A stretch of DNA of 64,000 nucleotides from Pseudodesulfovibrio hydrargyri (GCF_001874525.1 NZ_LKAQ01000001.1:248001-312000), one strand, 5' to 3'; shown: positions 51,456 through 61,882, counted from the stretch's first letter. The notes: generated from the sequence alone by a model not told the origin. Program-made: numbers and translations.

Positions 51456-53021
51456 TCATTCCTTCTTCAGAGTTGATTGTATGATTGCGGCGACGGTGTC
51501 AACGTCAACGGGCTTGGAAAGATAATCGTCCATACCCGCGTGGATGCAGCGCTGCTCGTCCCCCCACATGGCCCGCGCGGTCAGGGCCACGATGGGCACG
51601 GCCGGGTCCAGACAGCCGGTTTCGGGGTCGCGGATGCGCCGGGTGGCCTCGATGCCGTCCATCACCGGCATCTCCACATCCATGAGCACGAGATCGAAGG
51701 ACGACTCCTTCAAGGCCTCCACGGCCTGGGCACCGGTCTCGGCAAGGGTGACCGCGCAACCCATCTTTTCCAGCAGCCGGACGAGATAGCGCTGGTTGAC
51801 CAGGTCGTCCTCGGCCACCAGGATTCGGACGCCCTTGAGCGGCGAGTCCACGCCCAGGACCGACGCGGACGGGGACGACGTCTCGTAGGGGCTGTACTCC
51901 AGGGGCACGGAGACCGAAAAGACGCTGCCCTTTCCCTCCTCGCTCGAGCAGCGCAGGCAGCCGCCCAGGAATTCCACAAGCCGGCCGGCTATGGCCAGCC
52001 CCAGCCCCAGGCCGCCCGAGGAGTGGTGCAGGTGATCCTCGCCCTGCTTGAAGCTCTCGAAGATCTCGTCCAACTTGTCGCTCGGAATGCCCACGCCGGT
52101 GTCGCGGATCAGTATCTGCACGGCCAGCGCGCCCTCGCCCTGGTCCGCGCAGTCGCCCTTTTCGGCCATGGAGACATCGACCAGAACCTGGCCCTCCGGG
52201 GTGAACTTGACTCCGTTGGCGATGAGGTTGCCGACCACCTGGCGCAGCTTGGCGGGGTCGCCCCGCACCCAGTCGGGAATGGCCGGGTCCAGGGAGTAAT
52301 TCAGGCTCACGCCCTTGGCCGCGGCCGGACGCCGGTGTTGCGAGAGGATGCCGGTAATCAGGTCCTCAAGCCGAAAATCCATGACCCGCGCGGTCAGGGA
52401 GCTGGTCTCGAGCTTGGAGTAGTCGATGATCTGGTTGAGCACCGACAGCAGCCCCATGGAGGATTCCTTGATCAGCCGGACGTTCTCGCGGTACGGCTCG
52501 CCCAGGTCGGACATGAGCAGCAGTTCGGTCATGCCGAGCACGCCGGTCATGGGGGTGCGCAGCTCGTGGCTGACCGTGGCCAGGAACGAGGCCTTGGCCC
52601 GGCTGGCGGCCTCGGCCGCCAACTTGGCCTTGCGCAGTTCGCGCTCCATCTGGTGCTTGTACAGCCCGAGTTCGATGGCCGCGCGCAACTCGATATGGTC
52701 CACGGGCTTGACCAGATACCCGAAGGGTCCGGTCACCTTGGCCCACTGCAGGGTCTCCTCATCCACCACCACGGTCAGGTATATGACGGGAATGTCGAAT
52801 CGGTTGCGCATCTCGCCCGCGGCCTCAAGCCCGTCCATCTCCCCTTCGAGCATAATGTCCATGAGCACGATGTCCGGAGCCAGCCTGTCGGCCAGGACAA
52901 GGGCCTCCTCGCCGCTGCCGGTCATGGCGAGCACGCCGTATCCGGCACGCTCCAGGGCCAGTTTGATGTCCAATTGGGCGACGGCGTCGTCTTCGACGAC
53001 CAATATCTTGTTGGTAGGCAT
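51456..53021 (-). CDS. Hybrid histidine kinase: REC-HisKA-HATPase-REC
   Basis: 521 residues, soluble. A receiver domain at the N-terminus (Asp55 in IVLMDIMLE, KP motif VKPVDH) is followed by a HisKA dimerisation domain (His152, VSHELRTPMTG), the HATPase with N, G1 and G2 boxes (NLIANGVKFT; DTGVGIP; SSGGLGLGLAIA) and a second receiver (DLVLMDVEMPVMDG). No membrane sensor, so it must receive input by phosphotransfer to the N-terminal receiver or through partners. GGAGAAAAAG lies before the ATG. No cognate regulator or Hpt gene is adjacent. Confidence 0.95.
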   Translation of the reverse strand: MPTNKILVVEDDAVAQLDIKLALERAGYGVLAMTGSGEEALVLADRLAPDIVLMDIMLEGEMDGLEAAGEMRNRFDIPVIYLTVVVDEETLQWAKVTGPFGYLVKPVDHIELRAAIELGLYKHQMERELRKAKLAAEAASRAKASFLATVSHELRTPMTGVLGMTELLLMSDLGEPYRENVRLIKESSMGLLSVLNQIIDYSKLETSSLTARVMDFRLEDLITGILSQHRRPAAAKGVSLNYSLDPAIPDWVRGDPAKLRQVVGNLIANGVKFTPEGQVLVDVSMAEKGDCADQGEGALAVQILIRDTGVGIPSDKLDEIFESFKQGEDHLHHSSGGLGLGLAIAGRLVEFLGGCLRCSSEEGKGSVFSVSVPLEYSPYETSSPSASVLGVDSPLKGVRILVAEDDLVNQRYLVRLLEKMGCAVTLAETGAQAVEALKESSFDLVLMDVEMPVMDGIEATRRIRDPETGCLDPAVPIVALTARAMWGDEQRCIHAGMDDYLSKPVDVDTVAAIIQSTLKKE

Positions 53022-53435
53022 CTTTTTCTCCGTTGGAGGCCTGCTGCCGGTACGTTTTGATCCCTGCGCGTACCGTACCGCCGATCATACCACAGAAAAA
53101 TGATAAATTTAATTTCCGGACCACCTTTGTCTCATTTTTTCAAAGTCGCAGAACAGAAATCATATTATCAAGGAATTTAACCGCAAAATCACGTCATTTA
53201 TTCTGTATTTTAATAAGACAACAGTATTACATTCTGTTTTAAAGGATAAAACGGCAACCCGCGCCATCCGAGAACCACCTTGAAGTTTTCAGGTATTGAG
53301 GCTATGGAATACTGTCGTTCTATGAACAAAATCGTTCATATGACGAAGGAGAGGAACCTCTGCCCCGGGGCCGTGTACCCGGACGGAATCGGGGCAACGG
53401 ATATCAACCAACCTAATGTTTCATTGGAGGAAAGG
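53022..53435. other. Non-coding divergent control region
   Basis: 414 bases, AT-rich, between the kinase and the amino-acid transporter operon. It contains the palindrome ATGAACaaaatcGTTCAT (53321-53338) in the transporter leader, and TTGAAG-17-TATGGA (53280-53308) as a poor promoter candidate. No gene is visible; the open frame in phase with the transporter gene is out of character. Confidence 0.6.
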
Positions 53436-54260
53436 ATGAAACGCATCATTACTCTCGTGGCCGTGCTGTCTCTGCTGCTGTGCGCCGCCATGTCCGCCCA
53501 GGCCGCCGACATCGAACTCGCCAAGACGTCCACCCTGGAGCAGATCGTCCAGCGGGGCACCCTGCGCGTGGGCCTCGAAGCCGGCTACATGCCCTTCGAG
53601 ATGACCGACAAGAAGGGCAACATCGTCGGCTTCGACGTCGACATGGTCAGGGAAATGGCCAAGGCCATGGGCGTGAAGCTCGAACTCGTCAACACCGCTT
53701 GGGACGGCATCATCCCCGGCCTGCTCTCCGGCAAGTACGACATCATCGCCTCCGGTATGACCATCAACCAGGAACGCAACCTGAAGGTCAACTTCGCCAG
53801 CCCCTACATCATCGTCGGCCAGACCGCGCTGATCGCCAAGAAGTCCGCCGACAAGATCAAGTCCTGGAAAGACCTGAACCAGCCGGGCATCGTCATCACC
53901 TCGAAGCTGGGCACCACCGGCGAACAGGCCGCCAAGCGCCTCTTCCCCAAGGCCACCTACAAGTCCTTCGAGATGGAGGACCAGGCCATGCTGGAAACCA
54001 TGAACGGCAAGTCCGACGCCACCGTCTACGACCTGCCCATGACCTCCATCTTCTACTCCCAGCACGGCAAGGACGCGGGCATGGTCTTCCTGGACGAGCC
54101 CTTCACCTACGAGCCGCTGGGCTGGGCCATCAACAAGGGTGACCCGGATTTCCTGAACTGGCTGAACAACTTCATCGTCCAGATCAAGAACGACGGCCGT
54201 TACGAGCGGATCTACAACAAGTGGTTCGGCTCCAACGACTGGTACGCCAACATCCAGTAA
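53436..54260 (+). CDS. Amino-acid ABC transporter, periplasmic binding protein
   Basis: 274 residues, starting MKRIITLVAVLSLLLCAAMSAQA (signal peptide) after TTGGAGGAAAGG. The family 3 solute-binding fold is shown by TLRVGLEAGYMPFEMTDKKGN, VGFDVDMVREMAKAMG, YDIIASGMTINQERN and the C-terminal GWAINKGDPDFLNWLNNFI. These proteins bind polar or basic amino acids such as glutamine, arginine or histidine. A hairpin and T run follow, likely giving the binding protein more transcript than the membrane parts. Confidence 0.95.
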   Translation: MKRIITLVAVLSLLLCAAMSAQAADIELAKTSTLEQIVQRGTLRVGLEAGYMPFEMTDKKGNIVGFDVDMVREMAKAMGVKLELVNTAWDGIIPGLLSGKYDIIASGMTINQERNLKVNFASPYIIVGQTALIAKKSADKIKSWKDLNQPGIVITSKLGTTGEQAAKRLFPKATYKSFEMEDQAMLETMNGKSDATVYDLPMTSIFYSQHGKDAGMVFLDEPFTYEPLGWAINKGDPDFLNWLNNFIVQIKNDGRYERIYNKWFGSNDWYANIQ

Positions 54261-54275
54261 CCGCCGACCGATTCT

Positions 54276-54309
54276 CCGGGGGCCGCTCTAAGCGGCCCCC
54301 GGTTTTTTT
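54276..54309 (+). terminator. Partial terminator between binding protein and permease genes
   Basis: Perfect 12-base stem CCGGGGGCCGCT / AGCGGCCCCCGG, loop cta, then seven T. It sits 15 bases after the binding-protein stop and 28 before the permease ATG, a usual place for differential expression in ABC operons. Confidence 0.9.
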
Positions 54310-54336
54310 CCGCGCACCTATCCCATCGAGCTGACA

Positions 54337-55347
54337 ATGAATGAAACCGCGAAGGTCGAGCCCAAGAAGGACATCGACAAAAATCTGATTTGGAAAACGG
54401 CGTATGCGGTCGCTCTCGTCGCGGTGTGCCTGGGCTTCTACTGGGCCACCACGCAGACCGACTACATCTGGCGCTGGAACCGCATCCCGAGATATTTCTA
54501 CTACGTAGACACGGTCAACGTAACCGCCGAGATGGAAGGCGACGTGACCTCCATCACCAAGAAGGACGAGGATTCCGTGGTCATCGTCTCCGACGGCGCC
54601 GACTCGGAATACTATACCGTCCCGGGCTCCAAACTCGAGGTGAGCGAGGGACAGACCGTCTTTGTGGGCGACACCATCGGCACCTATTCCGAAGGCCGGA
54701 TGGGGTTGCTGGTGGAAGGAACGATCATCACCATCGAGGTCAGCATCGTATCGATCTTCTTCGGCATCCTCATCGGCCTGTTCACCGGCCTGTCGAGGAT
54801 TTCGACCAATCCATTCCTCAAGCTGTCGGCCATCACCTACATCGAGATCATCCGCGGCACCCCGCTGCTGGTCCAGATCATGATCTGGTACTTCGTGCTC
54901 GGCACCATCATCAACAACCTGCTGAGCAAGGCGGGCCTGTTCCAGGTTCCGGAGTTGTGGTTCGGCATCGCCTCCCTGGCCATTTTCGCCGGGGCCTACG
55001 TGGCCGAGATCGTCCGCGCCGGCATCCAGTCCATCCACAAGGGGCAGATGGAGGCGGCGCGCTCGCTCGGCATGACCAAGGCCACGGCCATGCGCAAGAT
55101 CATCCTGCCCCAGGCCTTCAAGCGTATCCTGCCGCCCCTGGCCGGCCAGTTCATCAGCCTGATCAAGGACTCCTCGCTGCTCGGCGTCATCGCCATCCGC
55201 GAGTTGACCAAGGCCACCCGAGAGGCGGTCACCACCAGCCTGATGCCCTACGAACTGTGGTTCGTGTGCGGTGTGCTCTACCTGGTCATCACCTTCACCC
55301 TGTCCATGTTCGTCCAGTACCTTGAAAGAAGGACAGCGGAGGCCTAG
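54337..55347 (+). CDS. Amino-acid ABC transporter permease with N-terminal periplasmic insert
   Basis: 336 residues. Residues 1-19 are cytosolic, 20-37 a membrane helix, and 40-118 a periplasmic region with [21 protein letters not shown] and [22 protein letters not shown], reading like a small beta-barrel or biotinyl-lipoyl-like module. The standard five-helix permease follows: [28 protein letters not shown] and the EAA loop [29 protein letters not shown]. The extra N-terminal module is not part of typical GlnP/HisM permeases of 220-250 residues. Confidence 0.93.
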   Translation: MNETAKVEPKKDIDKNLIWKTAYAVALVAVCLGFYWATTQTDYIWRWNRIPRYFYYVDTVNVTAEMEGDVTSITKKDEDSVVIVSDGADSEYYTVPGSKLEVSEGQTVFVGDTIGTYSEGRMGLLVEGTIITIEVSIVSIFFGILIGLFTGLSRISTNPFLKLSAITYIEIIRGTPLLVQIMIWYFVLGTIINNLLSKAGLFQVPELWFGIASLAIFAGAYVAEIVRAGIQSIHKGQMEAARSLGMTKATAMRKIILPQAFKRILPPLAGQFISLIKDSSLLGVIAIRELTKATREAVTTSLMPYELWFVCGVLYLVITFTLSMFVQYLERRTAEA

Positions 55348-55349
55348 CC

Positions 55350-56081
<732 letters not shown>

Positions 56082-56087
56082 CCCCTG

Positions 56088-56130
56088 AGGGAAGAGGCGG
56101 TTTCACGGAAAAGGACACCGCTTCTTCCCT
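56088..56130 (+). terminator. Hairpin after the amino-acid transporter operon
   Basis: AGGGAAGAGGCGGT pairs with ACCGCTTCTTCCCT (one G-U), 7 bases after the stop. It is followed by CATTTCCCC, so the U tract is weak. Confidence 0.55.
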
Positions 56131-56340
56131 CATTTCCCCTCCTGCTTGCAATTTCCATATTCTCCCCCTTGGCTGGTCTTCGAGGCAGGCCACGTCTTCG
56201 GCGCGGAGTTGCCCCTTGAAGGCGGGCCGGGCAGGCCCCGCAAGAACAGCTCACAGTCGGCGCTTGTGCCCAGTCGGAAACCGGTGTATGTCTGCGCCCA
56301 AACCAAGGGCGACCCGGCGCCGTCCCCGGAACTGACCGCA

Positions 56341-57372
56341 ATGAAAGATATTTCCACTCTGCACCCAAAAAAGATTCTGGTCTGCCAGCTCAGGCAGATC
56401 GGCGACGTGCTCCTGTCCACGCCGTCCATACAACTGTTGAAGGAACGGTTTCCGGACGCGGAGATTCATCTGCTGACCGAGAAGAAGTGCCTTCCGGTGG
56501 TGGAGAACAACCCCCACCTGTCCCACGTCTGGGCCATCGACAAAAAGGAACTCCGGAATCCCCTCACGGCCCTGCTCTGGTACCGCAAGGTGGGCCGCGG
56601 CGGTTACGACCTGATCGTGGACTTCCAGCGGCTGCCCCGCTGCCGGTACGTGATCCTGTTCTCGGGCGCGGCGGTCAAGCTGACCCAGCACACCGCCTGG
56701 TACAACAGGCTCTTCTACACCCACTTCAGCGACGTGATCTACGGCTACGCGGCCATGCTCAAGGCGTCCATCCTGCGGCCGCTGGGCATCCATTGGGACG
56801 GGGAACTGCCCAGGCTATACCTGACCGACGAGGAACGGGCCTGGGCCGAGGAATTCATCCGGACCGAGGGCATGGAGCAAAACCGCTTCGTGACCATCGA
56901 CCCGTCCCACCGGCGGATCACCCGCAAATGGCCCGAACGCCACTTCGCCGGGCTGATCAGGCTCATGCGCGAGAAGCGTCCCGAACTCAAATTTTTCATC
57001 CTCTACGGCCCGGGCGAGATCGACGTGGCCCGCAAGGTGGCCGAACTGGCGGGCGAGGGCGTGGTCGTCTCCGAGCACATGCTTACCCTGCGCGAGATGG
57101 CCGCAGTCCAGGAAATGGCCGCCCTGCACGTGGGCAACTGCTCGGCCCCCCGGCACTTCGCCGTGGCCGTGGACACCCCGTCCCTGGCCATCCACGGGGC
57201 CACCGGTTTCGGCTGGTGCCCCAAGTCCGAGCGCCACTCCAGCGTGGACAAGGGGCTGCCCTGCCGCTCCTGCAACAAGAACTCCTGCGATACCCTGGAG
57301 TGCCTGGAGACTTTCCTCCCCGAGGAATGCCTGGACGAAGCCCTGCGCCTGCTCGCCCTCAAGTACAAGTGA
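56341..57372 (+). CDS. Family 9 glycosyltransferase (heptosyltransferase-like)
   Basis: 343 residues. The start [25 protein letters not shown] is chosen for the GT9 N-terminal motif R-x-I-G-D-V-L-L; the frame is open upstream without sense. The donor side shows [20 protein letters not shown] and [24 protein letters not shown] (the S-x-P-x-H-x-A helix). It may add heptose to lipopolysaccharide core. The C-terminus is Cys-rich ([24 protein letters not shown]), an uncommon addition. First gene of the surface-sugar block. Confidence 0.9.
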   Translation: MKDISTLHPKKILVCQLRQIGDVLLSTPSIQLLKERFPDAEIHLLTEKKCLPVVENNPHLSHVWAIDKKELRNPLTALLWYRKVGRGGYDLIVDFQRLPRCRYVILFSGAAVKLTQHTAWYNRLFYTHFSDVIYGYAAMLKASILRPLGIHWDGELPRLYLTDEERAWAEEFIRTEGMEQNRFVTIDPSHRRITRKWPERHFAGLIRLMREKRPELKFFILYGPGEIDVARKVAELAGEGVVVSEHMLTLREMAAVQEMAALHVGNCSAPRHFAVAVDTPSLAIHGATGFGWCPKSERHSSVDKGLPCRSCNKNSCDTLECLETFLPEECLDEALRLLALKYK

Positions 57373-57475
57373 ACGCCCAAGCCGTTCCCGCCGCGCCTTG
57401 CCATGGGCATGGACAGGATATATACAGTGGAGCATCATCATTCGCCATTTTCACGGCCAACGCCGTTGGAGCAGC

Positions 57476-58486
57476 ATGCATCTCAATAACAAGACAATAC
57501 TGGTCACCGGGGCGGACGGGTTCATCGGCTCCCACCTGGTGGAACACCTGGTCCGGCAGGGCTACACGGTCCGCGCATTCGTCCTGTACAACTCCTTCAA
57601 CTCCTGGGGCTGGCTAGACGAGTCTCCCAAGGAGATTCGGGATTCCCTGGAGATCTTCGCGGGCGACATCCGCGACCCCAACGGGGTGCGCGAGGCCATG
57701 AAAGGGTGCGACGTGGTCATGCACCTGGCCGCACTCATCGCCATCCCCTATTCCTACCACTCCCCGGACACCTATGTGGACACCAACGTCAAGGGCACCC
57801 TGAACGTGGTCCAGGCGGCCCGCGACCTGGGCGTGGAACGGTGCGTGGTCACTTCCACCAGCGAAGTCTACGGCACGGCCAGGTTCGTACCCATCACCGA
57901 AGACCACCCACTTCAGGGCCAGTCGCCCTACTCGGCCACCAAGATCGGGGCGGACCAGATCGCCATGAGTTTTTACAACGCCTTCGAAACCCCGGTGTCC
58001 GTCATCCGCCCGTTCAACACCTACGGCCCCAGGCAGTCCGCCCGCGCGGTCATCCCCACGGTCATCACCCAGATCGGCAACGGGGCCAGAACGATCAAGC
58101 TCGGAGCCCTGACGCCCACTAGGGACTTCAACTTCGTATCCGACACCGTGCGCGGCTTCGAGGCCGTGACCGCGTCCGACGCCTGCGTGGGCGAGGTGGT
58201 CAACGTGGGCAGCGGCTTCGAGGTCTCCATCGGCGACACGGCCAAGGCCATTGCCGAGGTCATGGGCGCGGACATCGAGATCGTCTGCGAGCAGGAGCGT
58301 ATCCGCCCGGCCAAAAGCGAGGTGGAGCGGCTGTTCGCGGGCAACGAGAAGGCCAAACGGCTGTGCGGCTGGGAGCCGGAATTCGGCGGGCTCGACGGTT
58401 TCAAGCGGGGCCTCAAGCTGACCGCCGAGTGGTTCGCCGACCCGGACAACCTGCGGCGCTACAAGGCCGACATATACAATATATAG
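57476..58486 (+). CDS. legB: LegB-like NAD-dependent 4,6-dehydratase
   Basis: 336 residues. MHLNNKTILVTGADGFIGSHLVEHL is the Rossmann start, with GGAGCAGC just upstream. An extended SDR: the SDR Tyr/Lys pair is YSATKIGADQIA and the Ser precedes in TSTSEVYGT. LegB converts UDP- or GDP-GlcNAc to the 4-keto-6-deoxy sugar that opens the legionaminic acid route. Identification as LegB rather than another dehydratase relies on the neighbours legC, ptmE, ptmF and ptmB. Confidence 0.85.
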   Translation: MHLNNKTILVTGADGFIGSHLVEHLVRQGYTVRAFVLYNSFNSWGWLDESPKEIRDSLEIFAGDIRDPNGVREAMKGCDVVMHLAALIAIPYSYHSPDTYVDTNVKGTLNVVQAARDLGVERCVVTSTSEVYGTARFVPITEDHPLQGQSPYSATKIGADQIAMSFYNAFETPVSVIRPFNTYGPRQSARAVIPTVITQIGNGARTIKLGALTPTRDFNFVSDTVRGFEAVTASDACVGEVVNVGSGFEVSIGDTAKAIAEVMGADIEIVCEQERIRPAKSEVERLFAGNEKAKRLCGWEPEFGGLDGFKRGLKLTAEWFADPDNLRRYKADIYNI

Positions 58487-58494
58487 GATCGATC

Positions 58495-59613
58495 GTGGAC
58501 GACATCATCCAATTCATACGGCAGCTCTACGGCGAGCCGGAGGCCTTCATTCCCCTGCATGCCCCGGTCTTCACCGGGCGGGAAAAGGAATACCTGTCCC
58601 ACTGCATCGACACCACCTTCGTGTCCAGCGTGGGCGAATACGTGACCCGGTTCGAGGAGATGACCCGCGACTTCACCGGCGCAAAGCGGGCCGTGGCCGT
58701 GGTCAACGGCACCTGCGGCCTGACCGCCGCGCTGGAACTGGTCGGCGTGGGCCACGGCGACCGGGTCCTGACCCAGGGACTGACCTTTGTGGCCACGGCC
58801 AACGCCATCTCCAATACCGGCGCCATCCCCGTTTTCATAGACTCCGACCCCGACACCCTGGGCATGAGCCCCAAGGCGCTCGAGGTCTGGCTGGACGCTC
58901 ATCCCGAAGAAATACCGCATATCAAGGCGTGCGTGCCGGTCCACATCCTGGGCCACGCCTGCCGCATCCGCGAAATCTGCAACGTCTGCAAGCGGCACGG
59001 TATCCCCGTGGTGGAGGACGCGGCCGAAGGGCTGGGCTCTTTTCTGGACGGACGGCACCTGGGCACCTTCGGCAAGCTCGGCGTGCTCAGCTACAACGGC
59101 AACAAGACCATCACCACAGGCGGCGGAGGCATGATCCTGGCGGGCGACGAAGAGCTGGGCGGGCACGTCAAGCACATGACCGCCACGGCCAAGGTGCCGC
59201 ACCGCTGGGAGTTCCGCCACGACGCCGTGGCCTGGAACTACCGCATGCCCAACATCAACGCGGCCCTGGGCTGCGCACAGATGGAAAAGCTCGACGAGAT
59301 TCTGGCCGACAAGCGGGCCGTGGCCGCGGCCTACCGCGACTTCTTCGCGAGCGTGGACGGCATCGACTACGTGGACGCCCCGCAGGGCTGCCTGTCCAAC
59401 TACTGGCTGAACACCGTGCTCTTCGAGGACCGCAAGCAACGCGACGAATTCCTGGCCAGGTCCAACGACGCGGGCGTCATGACCCGTCCCCTGTGGGCGC
59501 TCATGGCCGACCTGCCCATGTACGCGAACCACGAAAACGACGGCCTAAAAAACGCCCGAGACCTTGCCGAGCGGGCCGTAAACCTGCCCAGCGGGCCAAG
59601 GCTCAAACCGTGA
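58495..59613 (+). CDS. legC: LegC-like PLP aminotransferase
   Basis: 372 residues from GTG (read VDDIIQFIRQLYGEPE, first residue Met). DegT/DnrJ/EryC1 family: internal aldimine Lys in YNGNKTITTGGGGMI, cofactor motifs VVNGTCGLTAALELV and EDAAEGLGSFLDG. LegC transfers an amino group to the 4-keto sugar from LegB. It begins 8 bases after legB. GTG is chosen because TAGGATCGATC precedes it and the family N-terminus DDIIxFIRxLYG fits. Its TGA overlaps the following remnant (GTGA). Confidence 0.87.
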   Translation: MDDIIQFIRQLYGEPEAFIPLHAPVFTGREKEYLSHCIDTTFVSSVGEYVTRFEEMTRDFTGAKRAVAVVNGTCGLTAALELVGVGHGDRVLTQGLTFVATANAISNTGAIPVFIDSDPDTLGMSPKALEVWLDAHPEEIPHIKACVPVHILGHACRIREICNVCKRHGIPVVEDAAEGLGSFLDGRHLGTFGKLGVLSYNGNKTITTGGGGMILAGDEELGGHVKHMTATAKVPHRWEFRHDAVAWNYRMPNINAALGCAQMEKLDEILADKRAVAAAYRDFFASVDGIDYVDAPQGCLSNYWLNTVLFEDRKQRDEFLARSNDAGVMTRPLWALMADLPMYANHENDGLKNARDLAERAVNLPSGPRLKP

Positions 59614-59615
59614 GC

Positions 59616-59890
59616 ATGCAGCGCGAACCGATCCTTTTCACCGCCAAGGCAGGCGTGATCCACAACCGCGACATGGAGTTGTCCAGGCAACACGTCGACC
59701 TGACCGCAGAAGCCGTGGGCCGGCCCTTGCGCCACGCCCTGTCGCCCTGGAGGGCGGACATTGCCAAGCAGGCCCGTAACCCGTATGAGAGATACGGCAT
59801 CAGCCAGCGCATGCCGGACATCCTGGAACAGGACGCGCCCAAAGTGCCAAGCCCTTCTTCGACATCGACCACCGCCTGTCCAAGGACTAG
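59616..59890 (+). pseudogene. Decayed remnant of legI (and possibly legG)
   Basis: Between legC and ptmE. The first 55 codons read MQREPILFTAKAGVIHNRDMELSRQ and continue VDLTAEA: this matches the start of N-acetylneuraminate/legionaminate synthases (F-x-I-A-E-A-G-V-N-H-N-G-D-M-E-L-A), but with the NHNG motif changed to IHNR. Later sequence diverges. From about 59840 the GC-rich codon pattern moves to another frame, reading AQSAKPFFDIDHRLSKD then stop, a likely indel; its tail KPFFDI resembles the end of LegG-type epimerases. I infer a fused, decayed remnant left by deletion. The frame-1 continuation overlaps ptmE by ATGA, so some translation may occur. Confidence 0.6.
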
Positions 59891-59899
59891 AGAGTACCT

Positions 59900-60967
59900 A
59901 TGAATACATGGAAAGACGCCGTCATCCCGCTCACGGCCACCATCCGTGACGCGGCGGAGACCCTGAACCGCATCAACCTGCAGATCGCCCTGCTGACCGA
60001 TCAGGACGGCAAACTCAAGGGAGTCATCACCGACGGCGACATCCGGCGAGGCCTGCTGGTCGGCAAGACCCTGGAATCCCCGGCCGTGGAAATCATGGAG
60101 ACCAAGTTCTTCTCGGCCAGTCCGGACGAGGACCAGGCCTCCCTGCTGGCCACCATGCGCAAACGTGAGATCCGCCAGGTACCGCTGCTGGACGAGGACG
60201 GCCGGGTGGCCGGTCTGCGCACCCTGCTCGACGTCATCACCCCGGAGCACCGCGACAACTGGGTGGTGCTCATGGCCGGCGGCCTGGGCCAGCGGCTGCG
60301 GCCCCTGACCGAGGATTGCCCAAAACCGCTGCTGAACGTGGGCAACAAGCCCCTGCTCAAGACCATCCTGGACCAGTTCGCGGAATACGGCTTCGGCAAA
60401 TTCTACATCTCGGTCAACTACCGCGCGGACATGGTCGAGGAGTACTTCGGCGACGGCTCGAAGCACGGGGTGGAGATCCGCTACCTGCGCGAGGACAAGC
60501 AGCTCGGCACTGCCGGAGCCGTGGGCCTCATCCCGGATAAGCCGGACGCGCCCGTGTTCGTCATGAACGGCGACCTGCTGACCAAGGTGGACTTCCCGGG
60601 CATGCTCGCCTTCCACCGCGAGCAGGAGGCCAAGGCGACCATGGCCGTGCGCCGCTTCGACATTCAGGTGCCTTACGGCGTGGTCAAGGTAAAGGACCAC
60701 CGCATCACCAAGCTCGAAGAGAAGCCGACCCACAAATTTTTCGTCAACGCGGGCATCTACGTGCTCGAACCGGACGTGGCCGCTTCCATTCCGAAAAACG
60801 AGTACCTGGACATGCCCACCCTGTTCGGCAGGCTCATGGACCGGGGGGAGACCACGGCAGCCTTCCCCATCCACGAGTACTGGATGGACATCGGCCGCAA
60901 ACAGGATTTCGACCAGGCCAACTGCGACTACGACATGCATTTCCGGATGCGCGAAGAAGGCTGTTGA
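59900..60967 (+). CDS. ptmE: PtmE-like nucleotidyltransferase with CBS pair
   Basis: 355 residues. Residues 5-115 are two CBS motifs (ALLTDQDGKLKGVITDGDIRRGLL, VPLLDEDGRVAGL). Residues 122-355 are a sugar-1-phosphate nucleotidyltransferase: LMAGGLGQRLRPLTEDCPKPLL, NYRADMVEEYFGDGS, FVMNGDLLTKVDF. In Campylobacter jejuni PtmE makes GDP-glucosamine, the start of GDP-linked legionaminic acid synthesis. Order ptmE-ptmF-ptmB is the same here. It overlaps the upstream remnant by four bases. Confidence 0.85.
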   Translation: MNTWKDAVIPLTATIRDAAETLNRINLQIALLTDQDGKLKGVITDGDIRRGLLVGKTLESPAVEIMETKFFSASPDEDQASLLATMRKREIRQVPLLDEDGRVAGLRTLLDVITPEHRDNWVVLMAGGLGQRLRPLTEDCPKPLLNVGNKPLLKTILDQFAEYGFGKFYISVNYRADMVEEYFGDGSKHGVEIRYLREDKQLGTAGAVGLIPDKPDAPVFVMNGDLLTKVDFPGMLAFHREQEAKATMAVRRFDIQVPYGVVKVKDHRITKLEEKPTHKFFVNAGIYVLEPDVAASIPKNEYLDMPTLFGRLMDRGETTAAFPIHEYWMDIGRKQDFDQANCDYDMHFRMREEGC

Positions 60968-60970
60968 ATC

Positions 60971-61882
60971 ATGCACGCCCTGATCATCGGCTACGGCTCC
61001 ATCGGCGCGCGCCACGCGCGCCTGCTTGCCTCCATGGGCCACGAGGTGGCCTGTGTCACCCGCAACAGGGAATGCCCCTTCCCGGCCTTCCCGAACATCC
61101 GGGCGGCCCTTGAGGAGACCACGCCATGGCTGGCCGTGATATCCACGGCCACGGCGGAACACGCCGCAGGCCTCAAGGCGCTGCTCAAGGCCGGATTCAC
61201 GGGGCGCATCCTGGTGGAGAAACCCCTCTTCGAGAAGGTCCGCGAGATTGCCCCCGCGCCCAACGACAACGTATTCGTGGCCTACAACCTGCGCTTCCAC
61301 CCCATGGTTGCCCGCACCCGCGAACTGCTGGCCGGACACAATATCCTGAACGCGCGCTTTGCCGTGGGCCAGTATCTGCCCGACTGGCGGCCTGGCCAGG
61401 ACTACACCAAGAGCTACTCGGCCAGCCGGGCCAAAGGCGGGGGCGTGTTGCGCGACCTGTCCCACGAGTTGGATCTGGCCCGGTTCCTCCTGGGCGACTG
61501 GAAACGTGCCACGGCCATGGGAGGCCACTACAGCGACCTGGCCATCGACTCGGACGACCAGTTCGCCGTGCTCATGGAGACCGAGCGCTGTCCCGTGGTC
61601 GGCGTGCACATGGACTATCTCAGCCGGTCCACCCATCGCGGCTACGACATCACCTGCGCGGACATGACCCTGCGGGCCGATTTCATGGCGGGCATGCTCA
61701 CCGTGAACGGCACGATGGAGGAGTTCCCCGTGGAACGGGACGCCACCTACCGCCGCCAGCTGGAGGCCATGGCCATGGGCGATCCCACGCCATGCACCTA
61801 CGCGCAGGGCCTGGCCCTGGTCGGGTTGATCGAAACCCTGGAACAATGCGCCGAACAACAAATATGGGAGTCCGCGTCATGA
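60971..61882 (+). CDS. ptmF: PtmF-like Gfo/Idh/MocA oxidoreductase
   Basis: 303 residues. NAD(P) motif IIGYGSIGARHARLLAS at the N-terminus and the E-K-P lysine in ILVEKPLFEKV. The C-terminal half has SASRAKGGGVLRDLSHELDLARFLL, the His-Glu pair near the active site. The partner PtmF in C. jejuni supplies or modifies the glucosamine precursor. Spaced 3 bases from ptmE and overlapping ptmB (ATGA). Confidence 0.85.
   Translation: MHALIIGYGSIGARHARLLASMGHEVACVTRNRECPFPAFPNIRAALEETTPWLAVISTATAEHAAGLKALLKAGFTGRILVEKPLFEKVREIAPAPNDNVFVAYNLRFHPMVARTRELLAGHNILNARFAVGQYLPDWRPGQDYTKSYSASRAKGGGVLRDLSHELDLARFLLGDWKRATAMGGHYSDLAIDSDDQFAVLMETERCPVVGVHMDYLSRSTHRGYDITCADMTLRADFMAGMLTVNGTMEEFPVERDATYRRQLEAMAMGDPTPCTYAQGLALVGLIETLEQCAEQQIWESAS

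Noticed and set aside
53280..53435. N-terminal extension of the amino-acid binding protein
   Set aside because: The upstream in-frame codons precede a clear signal peptide with its own strong ribosome binding site at 53436.
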